64,000 nucleotides of DNA from assembly GCA_942492055.1 (NCBI GenBank), contig CALODP010000002.1, positions 310,001-374,000 of the forward strand, written 5' to 3'. The notes under the pieces were generated by a model. It worked only from the letters and a program-made list of their open reading frames with translations, was not told the origin of the DNA and made no database searches. The stretch is from CALODP01 sp942492055. GTDB taxonomy: Bacteria > Bacteroidota > Ignavibacteria > Ignavibacteriales > Melioribacteraceae. This document shows, in pieces, positions 52,507 through 60,956 of the stretch. Made by a program: the position numbers and the translations under genes. The first letter of the stretch is position 1. Each line of letters opens with the position of its first letter.

Positions 52507-53100
52507 CTATATCTGAATACCATATTTAATAATGTACTTGACATCCTGTCTTATCTTGTTTATTGGGAAAGCCTCCGGATCTCTGGCCCAACTATGAAGC
52601 ATGTTTCTTACAGCACCAAAAACAAAGTGGCTAAAAATTGTCAGATCTATATCCGGGGTGAAATATTTTTTCTTCATCCCTTCTTCAACAACAACTCTGA
52701 TAAGTTCCAGATATTTGTTGTAATAGTTAGTGAAATCTTTTCCACTATCATGTTGAAGCTGATTTTGTTCATTAACAAAAACTAAGGCCATGTTAGGGTT
52801 TGAAGTAAACAAATCGAAGATAATATCAATTATTGCGTCTACTTTCTCCACGGGGGAGAGTACAGATTTTTTCGCCAAACTTTGGAATTCGGAGTAAATT
52901 TGTTCCCAAAGGCTCTCGAAGATTTTCAATAATAGATCTTCTTTGTTTTTGTAATAAACATAAACGCTACCTGTAGCAACATCTGCTTCTTCTGCGATTT
53001 TGCTTATTTTCGATTTGTGATAACCATATGTAGCGAAAACCTTAATCGCTGCATTGATTATATCTTTGTCTTTATTCCCTTCTCTTGTACGCATGATCAC
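52507..53100 (-). CDS. TetR-family repressor of the export operon
   Basis: A 197-residue regulator with an N-terminal TetR helix-turn-helix (IINAAIKVFATYGYHKSKIS, KIAEEADVATGSVYVYYKNK, residues about 15-60) and a C-terminal ligand domain (LASEGMKKKYFTPDIDLTIF-like region, with FSHFVFGAVRNMLHSWARDP). The start may be the first or second methionine (MIMRT). It stands directly upstream of the tolC-hlyD-permease genes, and identical palindromes occur before both it and the tolC-like gene, so it probably represses both. The inducer is unknown. Confidence 0.92.
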   Translation of the reverse strand: MIMRTREGNKDKDIINAAIKVFATYGYHKSKISKIAEEADVATGSVYVYYKNKEDLLLKIFESLWEQIYSEFQSLAKKSVLSPVEKVDAIIDIIFDLFTSNPNMALVFVNEQNQLQHDSGKDFTNYYNKYLELIRVVVEEGMKKKYFTPDIDLTIFSHFVFGAVRNMLHSWARDPEAFPINKIRQDVKYIIKYGIQI

Positions 53101-53104
53101 TCTA

Positions 53105-53122
53105 TATTGAATAATGATTCAA
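53105..53122. promoter_or_regulatory. TetR operator 2, upstream of tetR
   Basis: TATTGAAT-N4-ATTCAA, starting a few bases upstream of the tetR ATG on the minus strand. The same six-base arms and four-base centre length occur at 52466-52489, which supports autoregulation. The remaining bases to 53302 hold no gene. Confidence 0.72.
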
Positions 53123-53302
53123 AAAATAATATTACTTTATCACCGTGTCAAGTTATTTTTTGTAGATTGTAATATTTTCTTTCTCGCCTATATTCAATTA
53201 ATCGAGCTTAAAGATTGTTGTGGTCTATGAAGATATATTTGTAGGTGACTGACAGGGAAATGAAAAAAGGCTGCTCCGAAATTTGCGAAGCAGCCTCATA
53301 TA

Positions 53303-54811
53303 TTAAGCGTTTACTTCTATTTCTTTTTCTAACATTTCGTTGATTGCCTTGGCGGCTCTTCTTCCTTCTCCCATTGCGAGAATAACCGTGGCTGCGCCGA
53401 GAACAATATCTCCTCCGGCAAAGATTCTATCAACGGATGTTTTCTGATCTTCGTCAACAATCAGGTTGCCCCATTTGTTAACATCAAGCTCCGGAGTAGT
53501 TTGACTAATGAGAGGATTACTTCCGTTTCCTATTGCAACAAGAACCGTATCAACGTCCAATGTGAATTCACTATCGGGAATTACGACCGGGCGTCGTCTG
53601 CCGGAAGCGTCCGGTTCTCCAAGTTCGTACTTGAGACATTCCATTGCTTCAACACGACCTTTATCATTACCGATAATTCTCTTCGCGTTTTGCAAGAATC
53701 TGAATTCAATTCCTTCTTCCTTAGCGTGTGCTATCTCTTCGTTACGTGCTGGCATTTCGGCTTCTGTTCTTCTGTAAACAACATAAACTTTTTCCGCTCC
53801 CAAACGAACTGACATTCGGGCAGCATCCATAGCAACGTTTCCGCCACCAAGAACTGCTACACGTTTCGATTTGTAGATTGGTGTATCAGCATGTTTGCGA
53901 TCGAAAGCTCTCATCAAGTTAGCGCGGGTTAAGTACTCGTTAGCGGAAAATACTCCTACTAGGTTTTCTCCTTCGATTCCCATAAACATCGGAAGACCGG
54001 CACCGGTACCGACAAAAATAGCGTCGAAGCCATCTTTATTTATCAAATCCATTAGCTTACGAGTTTTACCAACTACAAAGTTTGTCTGGAATTTAACTCC
54101 CATATTTTCGAGAGTTTCCAATTCTTTGTCGATTATATCATTTGGTAGGCGGAATTCAGGGATTCCGTAGCGCATTACGCCACCCAGCTTATGGAAAGCC
54201 TCGAATATTGTTACATCATGACCTTCGCGGCGGACATCGGCGGCTACTACTAATCCTGCAGGACCACTACCGATTATAGCCACTTTTTTCCCTGTAGCAG
54301 GTTTTACTTCGGGGATAGAAATATTACCTGTCGAGCGTTCCCAATCGGCAATGAATCTTTCCAAGCGGCCGATAGCTACACCTTGCTCAACATCTTTTTT
54401 AGCTTTCCCCACGGTACAGTTCTTTTGGCACTGAACTTCCTGAGGGCAAACTCTTCCGCAGATTGCGGGAAGAAGAGTAGTCTTTTTCAATTCTTTTGCT
54501 GCTTCTGCAAAATTACCTTCGGCAACATGTTTTATGAATCCTGGAATATTTATACCAACCGGACAATCATTTATACAAGGAGATTTAGGACATTGCAAGC
54601 AGCGCATTGCCTCGAGCATAGCTTGTTCTGCTGTGTAGCCCTGTGCAACTTCCTCTAGATTTGCTCTTCTTATTGCCGGATCTTGTTCATTCATCGGCTG
54701 TTGAGGAATATCCATTCTCTCTTTCTTTTTCAGAGGTTCTTCTCTGGTGAGAATTTCGTCTAAAATCTTTTTTGCGTTAGCCTGGTTTTCTTCTTTTGAA
54801 AGATGACTCAT
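53303..54811 (-). CDS. nfnB: NADPH-binding subunit of a ferredoxin:NADP oxidoreductase (NfnB/GltD-like)
   Basis: A 502-residue flavoprotein. The N-terminal part has a cysteine cluster for two iron-sulfur centres (CLQCPKSPCINDCPVGINIP and CGRVCPQEVQCQKNC), followed by two nucleotide folds (IIGSGPAGLVVAADV for FAD; VLGGGNVAMDAARM for NADPH) and the end TVDRIFAGGDIVLGAATVIL-like signature (DRIFAGGDIVLG). It overlaps the partner gene by four bases, as NfnA-NfnB (SudAB) pairs do. NfnAB bifurcates electrons between NADPH, NAD and ferredoxin. A glutamate synthase small subunit is the alternative, but the partner excludes it. Confidence 0.88.
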   Translation of the reverse strand: MSHLSKEENQANAKKILDEILTREEPLKKKERMDIPQQPMNEQDPAIRRANLEEVAQGYTAEQAMLEAMRCLQCPKSPCINDCPVGINIPGFIKHVAEGNFAEAAKELKKTTLLPAICGRVCPQEVQCQKNCTVGKAKKDVEQGVAIGRLERFIADWERSTGNISIPEVKPATGKKVAIIGSGPAGLVVAADVRREGHDVTIFEAFHKLGGVMRYGIPEFRLPNDIIDKELETLENMGVKFQTNFVVGKTRKLMDLINKDGFDAIFVGTGAGLPMFMGIEGENLVGVFSANEYLTRANLMRAFDRKHADTPIYKSKRVAVLGGGNVAMDAARMSVRLGAEKVYVVYRRTEAEMPARNEEIAHAKEEGIEFRFLQNAKRIIGNDKGRVEAMECLKYELGEPDASGRRRPVVIPDSEFTLDVDTVLVAIGNGSNPLISQTTPELDVNKWGNLIVDEDQKTSVDRIFAGGDIVLGAATVILAMGEGRRAAKAINEMLEKEIEVNA

Positions 54812-55668
54812 TCCGCGGTCTCCTCCATTTTTGCCTTAACAGCTTTGTCGAGATTACATTCGTGAGCTTCATGCTCGATATCTTTATATGAGTTTAATCT
54901 TGAGATCATATTGTCGAAATCAACAAGGTGACCGTCGAATTCCGGCCCGTCAACGCAAACGAATTTCACTTCGTTCCCAACATTGACACGGCAACCACCA
55001 CACATTCCTGTTCCGTCAACCATAATTGTATTTAATGAAACCAATGTATGAACGTTGTAAGGACGTGTTGTTTCGGCGCAAAATTTCATCATAATCGGAG
55101 GACCGACTACAATAGTAAGATCCGGTTTTTCTTCTCTTTCGCATACTTCTTTCAATGGTTCCGTAACCAAAGCTTTTCTTCCGTATGAACCGTCATCTGT
55201 ACAAACAATGAATTCATCTGCAATTTCATCCATTTCTTTTTCAAGGATGATCAAATCTTTATTACGCGCTCCAATAATGGTGATAACTTTATTGCCGGCG
55301 TTTTTGAAGGCCTGAGCTATCGGGTGGAGAGGAGCTACACCAATTCCGCCCCCTACACATACAACTGTACCGAATTTATCGATGTGAGTTGGTTTTCCAA
55401 GCGGACCAACGAGTGTAGGAATATCATCACCTATTTCAAACCCTGCTAAATCTGTCGTAGATTTACCGACAACCTGAAAGATAATAGTAATTGATCCTTC
55501 TTCAGTATCGGCATCTGCAATAGTGAGGGGAATTCTCTCACCGTAATCATTGTCCATTTGGAGGATTACGAATTGACCGGCCTTTCTTTCTTCCGCTATT
55601 AACGGAGCCTCTAGCCTCATCAGATAAACACTCTCGGAGAGTTGTTCCTTATAGAGAATTTTTGCCAT
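54808..55668 (-). CDS. nfnA: FAD/NAD-binding subunit of a ferredoxin:NADP oxidoreductase (NfnA-like)
   Basis: A 286-residue protein of the dihydroorotate dehydrogenase electron-transfer subunit family. It shows the flavin site ERIPLTIADADTEEGSITII, the NAD-binding GGIGVAPLHPIAQ, and a C-terminal 2Fe-2S motif VDGTGMCGGCRVNV followed by KFVCVDGPEFDGH with its conserved cysteines. In NfnAB this subunit bears FAD and the 2Fe-2S centre. Together with NfnB it moves electrons between NADH, NADPH and ferredoxin, which fits an anaerobic or facultative lifestyle. Confidence 0.9.
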   Translation of the reverse strand: MAKILYKEQLSESVYLMRLEAPLIAEERKAGQFVILQMDNDYGERIPLTIADADTEEGSITIIFQVVGKSTTDLAGFEIGDDIPTLVGPLGKPTHIDKFGTVVCVGGGIGVAPLHPIAQAFKNAGNKVITIIGARNKDLIILEKEMDEIADEFIVCTDDGSYGRKALVTEPLKEVCEREEKPDLTIVVGPPIMMKFCAETTRPYNVHTLVSLNTIMVDGTGMCGGCRVNVGNEVKFVCVDGPEFDGHLVDFDNMISRLNSYKDIEHEAHECNLDKAVKAKMEETAE

Positions 55669-55870
55669 ACTTTTAATCCTCGAGAAATTTTTAATATAAT
55701 AACAGAAATCTCTATTTCAGCTTATTCCTAACACGTATAGAGATTTTTTTTCAATCACCAAATTATCAAATTAATGAGTAGATACAAAAAGAAATTTGGC
55801 TAAATAGATAAAAATTTATCTATTTGCATAATTATTTCAGATAATCCTATAACGGTAATTCTTTTGTTTC
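55669..55870. other. Upstream region of nfnA with inverted repeat
   Basis: AAATCTCTAT (55706-55715) and ATAGAGATTT (55737-55746) form a ten-base stem with a 21-base loop, followed on the plus strand by a run of eight T. Since no plus-strand gene ends here, it could be a leader hairpin of the nfnAB transcript or a terminator for stray transcription. Nothing else supported. Confidence 0.4.
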
Positions 55871-56032
55871 TTTGCATCGCTCGGAAATCATCTTGCACCT
55901 CAATAAAATGATTTTGCATCGCTCGGAAATCATCTTGTACCTCAATAAAATGATTTTGTATCGCTCGGAAATCATCTTGCACCTCAATAAAATGACTTTG
56001 TATCACTCGGGGAATGACTTTGCATTGCTTGG
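55871..56032. repeat. 42-bp tandem repeat, about four units
   Basis: Units beginning TTTGCATCGCTCGG start at 55871, 55913, 55955 and 55997, exactly 42 bases apart; a last half-unit starts at 56019. Each unit is two diverged 21-mers (TGCATCGCTCGGAAATCATC and TGCACCTCAATAAAATGATT). On the minus strand a 110-codon frame (55800-56132) reads heptads NHFIEVQ and DDFRAMQ; it has a start codon but no convincing ribosome site, so I list it as repeat DNA. Confidence 0.92.
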
Positions 56033-56214
56033 AAAGACTAAAATTGAGGTAAGAAAGGTTCGATAATACTGAAAATGGAAAGAGACTATAGTTAGAAAAT
56101 GTAAAAGAGTAAAGAGAAGTAAAGTAAGACATTCTTATGTAATAATGCAGATATTTGAATTGTTTTTATTAATTAAGGCAAAAAAGGGAATAAACCAAAT
56201 AAACAAAATGTAAA

Positions 56215-56246
56215 TTGACGAAAAAAATCATTACTTTGCGTACTAT
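56215..56246 (+). promoter_or_regulatory. Possible promoter of the ECF sigma operon
   Basis: TTGACG at 56215-56220 with TACTTTG (56232-56238) and TACTAT (56241-56246) downstream. Spacings are not ideal for a single model, so the exact elements are uncertain. It lies 34-65 bases before the sigma gene. Confidence 0.3.
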
Positions 56247-56279
56247 TTTATTGCAATAATTGGATCAAAACTCCTATCG

Positions 56280-56825
56280 ATGGAAGGCGAGGAATTAATA
56301 CAAACGATAAAGAAGATCAAAAAAGGGGATGAGTCCGCTTTTAAAGAGCTGTTTTTTGCCTTTCAGCCAGTCATTTTTAGTTTTTTATACCGATACACTT
56401 ACAATTACCAAATAGCAGAAGATTTAACCCAAGAGACTTTTTTGAATTTCTGGAATTCAAGAGAGAGAATAGATACCTCAAAGTCTCCGAAGGCGTATAT
56501 TTTTAAGATTGCGAGAAATCTAGCCTATAATATGTTGGAGCGTTCAACACCCATGTTGTCTATAGACGGAGATAGTGATTTGTTGAAGTCAGCTAAGTTC
56601 GATCCTCGCAAGGGTTATGAAACAAATATGTTGATGAAGGATTTGAGTCACGCAATAATGAAGTTGCCGGAAGGATGCAGAACAATTTTTATTCTGAGCA
56701 GGTATCACAATTTCAAATATAAGGAGATTGCCGATACACTTGACATATCTCTTCAGACCGTAAAAAACCAAATGACGAAATCCCTGAGTTTACTGCGGGA
56801 TTCGTTATCCGAGCATCTGGATTAA
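56280..56825 (+). CDS. ECF-type RNA polymerase sigma factor (FecI-like)
   Basis: A 181-residue ECF sigma factor. Region 2 reads AFKELFFAFQPVIFSFLYRY then YNYQIAEDLTQETFLNFWNS (about 18-60) and region 4 LPEGCRTIFILSRYHNFKYK then EIADTLDISLQTVKNQMTKS (about 125-170). It is followed by a FecR-like anti-sigma gene and a TonB-dependent receptor with a signalling domain, so it belongs to a cell-surface signalling trio in which ligand binding by the receptor frees this sigma factor to express the operon. Confidence 0.95.
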   Translation: MEGEELIQTIKKIKKGDESAFKELFFAFQPVIFSFLYRYTYNYQIAEDLTQETFLNFWNSRERIDTSKSPKAYIFKIARNLAYNMLERSTPMLSIDGDSDLLKSAKFDPRKGYETNMLMKDLSHAIMKLPEGCRTIFILSRYHNFKYKEIADTLDISLQTVKNQMTKSLSLLRDSLSEHLD

Positions 56826-56915
56826 AAAAAAATCTCAAGTAGCATAGTACTTTTTTCCTAAAGGTGTGTATACCTTAATAGGTGTAGTGTTTTAAGCCTG
56901 TAAAAGAAGAAAATA
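56826..56915. other. Short spacer in the signalling operon
   Basis: No terminator-like hairpin is seen between the sigma and fecR-like genes, which agrees with co-transcription. Confidence 0.3.
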
Positions 56916-57965
56916 ATGGGTAAAAGCATAAAAATGATGAATAACGAAATATTTGTTCGGGTTGTGACAAATGAACTCTCGGAGGGAGAGAAAACACAAT
57001 TCGAAGAATGGTTGAAAGAATCCCCTGAAAATGAAAAGGAATTTGAGGTTTTTCTTTCATTATGGGAGAAGACAGGGAAGGAAGGGATTCCTGCTCCGCC
57101 GGAATCGGAAAATCAATGGAAGAACATAAAAGAAAAAATGAAGAAAGAAACACCAAGATATACCCCAAAAACAAGATCTTCACTTTCTCATCGTCGAGGG
57201 AATCATGTTGTTACGTGGTTTTCGAGAATCGCCGCCGTATTGGTCTTAGGCATATCCTTTTATGTGCTACATCAGAATGAACCTATAAATATTCAACAAG
57301 ATAATGTAATTGTAAAGGAAGAGACTCAAGTTTACGAAAGGGTTGTTCGTAAAGGGGAAAGAGCCGAGGTAAGATTAGCAGACGGTTCAATGGTATATCT
57401 TAATTCCTATAGCAAATTGAAATATCCGAAATATTTCGACGGAGAGAGCAGAGAAGTTGAATTAGAAGGGGAAGGATATTTTGTAATAGCTCATAACGCA
57501 GATAAGCCATTCAGAGTAAGAACGGGGAAAACAGTAACAGAAGTTGTCGGGACCGAATTTAATATAAAATATCGTTCGGAATCTGAAATGGAGCTTGTTG
57601 TATTCAAAGGTGCGGTAAAGGCATATGAAGAGGCGAAAAGTGAGAAGACGAGTTTGGTTGAGAAAGGGGAACGTGTGATCTTTTTCGACAACATTGGTTT
57701 TTCGAGACCTCAGAAGGTTGACGTATATCAGTATAACGCATGGAGAGAGAATAAGTTGGCCTTTACTAATGCTTCGTTGGAGCAGGTAATGAATGAGATA
57801 GGACTCTATTATAATATAAATACCAAATTCGAATTTGATTCCCTAAAGCAAAAGAGATTAACGGGAATTTTCGCAAACAGTTCGTTGGAAGATATAGTAA
57901 CTGCTGTTTCGATTTCGTTGAATGTAAACATCGAGAACAAAGGTAACACACTAATAATAAATTAA
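56916..57965 (+). CDS. FecR-like anti-sigma factor
   Basis: A 349-residue inner-membrane regulator: cytoplasmic N-terminal part (about 1-95), one membrane helix (98-118), periplasmic FecR domain (RKGERAEVRLADGSMVYLNS, REVELEGEGYFVIAHNADKP, EVVGTEFNIKYRSESEMELV) and a C-terminal STN-like domain (LEQVMNEIGLYYNINTKFEF, LEDIVTAVSISLNVNI). This is the Bacteroidota type, DUF4974-bearing. It lies between the sigma factor gene and the receptor whose signalling domain it should contact. Confidence 0.94.
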   Translation: MGKSIKMMNNEIFVRVVTNELSEGEKTQFEEWLKESPENEKEFEVFLSLWEKTGKEGIPAPPESENQWKNIKEKMKKETPRYTPKTRSSLSHRRGNHVVTWFSRIAAVLVLGISFYVLHQNEPINIQQDNVIVKEETQVYERVVRKGERAEVRLADGSMVYLNSYSKLKYPKYFDGESREVELEGEGYFVIAHNADKPFRVRTGKTVTEVVGTEFNIKYRSESEMELVVFKGAVKAYEEAKSEKTSLVEKGERVIFFDNIGFSRPQKVDVYQYNAWRENKLAFTNASLEQVMNEIGLYYNINTKFEFDSLKQKRLTGIFANSSLEDIVTAVSISLNVNIENKGNTLIIN

Positions 57966-57988
57966 TTTTTTCTAGAAAAAATTAAGAG

Positions 57989-60952
57989 ATGGTAGCAGGT
58001 ATGGATTATTTTGTATGGTTTAACAGACCAAAAGCTCTTTTTATAGCGATGGTTCTGTTTTTAACTGCAAACTTCGCGATGGCATACGAAAGCGATTTGG
58101 AGAATGATTATCTCCTAGCCGCAGTAGATTGCCAATTCGCCGGATATGAAACCGGAGGGTACGAGGTTCTGCAGAGGAGAATTAATATTAGCGTTAAGAA
58201 CGCTAATTTGTCTTCGGTTTTGGAGGAAATATCGAACGAGACCGGAACAGTATTTATTTACGATAACGATCTGGTTAATGTTGACGGAGTTTCGGCTGAT
58301 TTTGAAAATGCAGAACTCGGGACAGTTCTTGATTATGTGTTAAATGATTATGATATCGGATATACGATAGTAAGTGAAGACAATGTAGTATTGGCTTCCT
58401 CGAAATCATTAACAGCAAAGACCGGACGAATTCGCGGTAAGGTAACGGATGAGAACGGAGATATTCTTCCGGGAGCGAATGTAATAGTTGATCAAAATCA
58501 TTTCGGAGCAGCGTGTTCACACAAAGGTGTTTACCACATCAGAAATTTACAACCGGGTGAGTATACTCTTCGCGCATCATTTATCGGTTATAAACCGGTA
58601 GTGAAAAAATGCGTTGTAAAAGCAGGACAAACCACACAAGTTGACTTTCAGTTGTTTCCCGAGTCATTTCAAATCGGTGGTATTGAGGTTACTGCCGAGA
58701 AAGATATAATACCGGTTGATATGCAGACAAAGACAGAAATCTCTGCCGCTGAGATTGAGCACTTTCAAGCAACAAACGTAGGTGATGTACTTTCGTTGGT
58801 TCCGGGAGTTCAGAAAACATCGAATCCGGGGCTAGGGAAGACCGGTCAGGTAGCTGTTAGAGGAGATGAAGCAGATGATCTGGCCACTTTCGGTACATTG
58901 ATAATGGTTGATGGTATTCCGGAATCGAATAATTCGAATCTTCAGTTCGAAAGTATGAACGCAGATAATAACCTTGGTAAAGGGGTCGATTTGAGGACAA
59001 TTCCTGCGGATAACCTTCAATCGATTGAAGTTGTAAGCGGACTACCTTCCGTAAAGTACGGTGATTTTACGAGTGGTATTATAAATATAAAGACAAAAAT
59101 CGGAGCTCGTCCGAATAGAATAAAAGTAAAAACAAATCCTTCGAACAGTGAGTTTAACTTCGGTGGCGGTATCGCCTTGGAAGAGGACGCATTGAGTTAT
59201 AATCTTAATATTGCCAGAAGCGAAAGAGATATTAGAGTAGAAGGGGACGAATACACAAGATATACAGGTCAGCTTGTTTATTCCGATTCTAAACTTGGCG
59301 GACGCTATGAAGGTAATTACAAACTGAGCGGTCAGGTAATTAATGACGAAGAGGAACCTAAAGGAGATTATAGTAAGAATAAAAACTATAATCGAGGTTT
59401 CAGAGTGGGTTTGGCCACATGGGGTGAATATCATACACCAAGCAGAGTTTCCAAATTAGAGTATAATCTATATTGTAAAGCTCATAATATTAATTCCAGG
59501 AGATCAAAGTTTGTCTCTGCACCTGAATTTATTACACCCGGAGGAGATACGATAAGCGGCGGATATATAGGAGCGGTTAGAACAAAAGGTTTGGAGTGGA
59601 ATATAGGTGGTCGTGTAGATTGGACAACAATCTATTATACCGGAGATATTATTCATAATGTTCTCTTTGGTACTCAGGTGCAATATGACGCAAATACTGG
59701 AGAAGGAGTAATAATTGACTCGGTATTTAATTATTACGGAATAGACGGAAAAAAAAGATCATACTCTTATGATGATATTCCGGGACAGACATTATTAAGC
59801 TTTTATGCCGAAGATAAAATGACCGGAAAGTTCTTATTCGATTTTTCCTTAAGTGTCGGATTCAGATATGAAACATATCGACCGAAAGGTTTTAATTGGA
59901 GTGGATTTATTGGAGACGGTGACATAATAGAATCTCATAATGGAACCTTCTTTAATCCGAGACTTAATTTGATGCTTTACTTAGCAAAAGGTCATCAGTT
60001 AAGGTTAAGCGCAGGTAGAGCTTCCAAATCTCCACCGATGTCAAAGATGTATAGACCGAATGATACTCATGTCTGGAGAAATCCGGTTGAAATGAGAAAT
60101 ATCACTTATGAATATGACTTGAGAAATCCGAATTTAAAAGGGTACAAAGAGAATCATTACGAAGCTGCATACGACTTTAAGCTCTTTAATAAAGTAGGAG
60201 TAACAATATCAGGCTATTACAAAGAAAGAACAGATGAGCTAGAGAAGATAGAAATTCCGGTATTTGCTTTTTATAAAGACGGAGCAGTTGACAAGGTTGA
60301 ATATATAGATTCTTATGACATATATGCCAACAATGGAGATAATATCACCAGAGGATTGGAACTCTCTGCAAAATCAGGAAAGATAAAAGATCTAAATATG
60401 AGTTTCAGGGTGTCGGCATCCTATAATTATATAAAGGATGTAAAGTCGACAATGAGATATGATAAAGATCCTGACCCTTCAAAAGGGCAGCTCCCCAATT
60501 TTAATGTTCCCGGAGCTGATACTTTGATCGGGTGGACTTATCCGAGAAGCGGGAAATGGAGTGATTATTTGTTGATGAACTATTATGTGAAATATACACA
60601 TCCTGATCTTGGCTTGTGGATTACATTAAGAGCTGAGCAAAAGGTAATGGACAGATATAAAAATTTCAATCTCGAACCGGTTGATTACGCTCTTCTAAAT
60701 GAATTTCAGAGAGAGGATTACAGACTTGATCATATGGTTAGAACAAAGCCGGTTAAATGGTTATTTGATATTAGTGTTAGTAAGTCCCTTTTCCCTGGGG
60801 CAGAGATGTCGTTTTTTGTTAACAACTTTCTTGATGATCCGGCATACCACAGATATCAAAGCGCTCCGGGAAGTTATACCGAGAGTAAGCGAAACCCCGA
60901 TCTATTCTACGGATTGGAATTTAGTATGATCATTGACAAAATAGTGAAGTGA
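57989..60952 (+). CDS. TonB-dependent receptor with STN signalling domain
   Basis: A 987-residue outer-membrane transporter. Signal segment at about 12-32; STN domain (66-138, ISVKNANLSSVLEEISNETG); carboxypeptidase-regulatory-like domain (147-225, GKVTDENGDILPGANVIVDQ); plug (about 235-360, with SLVPGVQ, GEVRGDE-like VAVRGDEADD, and VEVVSGLPSVKYGDFTSGII-type end); then the beta-barrel ending LEFSMIIDKIVK. STN plus the FecR/ECF genes upstream indicate ligand-induced self-regulation. The substrate is unknown; the DUF4876-like lipoprotein behind it suggests a specific uptake locus. Confidence 0.94.
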   Translation: MVAGMDYFVWFNRPKALFIAMVLFLTANFAMAYESDLENDYLLAAVDCQFAGYETGGYEVLQRRINISVKNANLSSVLEEISNETGTVFIYDNDLVNVDGVSADFENAELGTVLDYVLNDYDIGYTIVSEDNVVLASSKSLTAKTGRIRGKVTDENGDILPGANVIVDQNHFGAACSHKGVYHIRNLQPGEYTLRASFIGYKPVVKKCVVKAGQTTQVDFQLFPESFQIGGIEVTAEKDIIPVDMQTKTEISAAEIEHFQATNVGDVLSLVPGVQKTSNPGLGKTGQVAVRGDEADDLATFGTLIMVDGIPESNNSNLQFESMNADNNLGKGVDLRTIPADNLQSIEVVSGLPSVKYGDFTSGIINIKTKIGARPNRIKVKTNPSNSEFNFGGGIALEEDALSYNLNIARSERDIRVEGDEYTRYTGQLVYSDSKLGGRYEGNYKLSGQVINDEEEPKGDYSKNKNYNRGFRVGLATWGEYHTPSRVSKLEYNLYCKAHNINSRRSKFVSAPEFITPGGDTISGGYIGAVRTKGLEWNIGGRVDWTTIYYTGDIIHNVLFGTQVQYDANTGEGVIIDSVFNYYGIDGKKRSYSYDDIPGQTLLSFYAEDKMTGKFLFDFSLSVGFRYETYRPKGFNWSGFIGDGDIIESHNGTFFNPRLNLMLYLAKGHQLRLSAGRASKSPPMSKMYRPNDTHVWRNPVEMRNITYEYDLRNPNLKGYKENHYEAAYDFKLFNKVGVTISGYYKERTDELEKIEIPVFAFYKDGAVDKVEYIDSYDIYANNGDNITRGLELSAKSGKIKDLNMSFRVSASYNYIKDVKSTMRYDKDPDPSKGQLPNFNVPGADTLIGWTYPRSGKWSDYLLMNYYVKYTHPDLGLWITLRAEQKVMDRYKNFNLEPVDYALLNEFQREDYRLDHMVRTKPVKWLFDISVSKSLFPGAEMSFFVNNFLDDPAYHRYQSAPGSYTESKRNPDLFYGLEFSMIIDKIVK

Positions 60953-60956
60953 TAAA

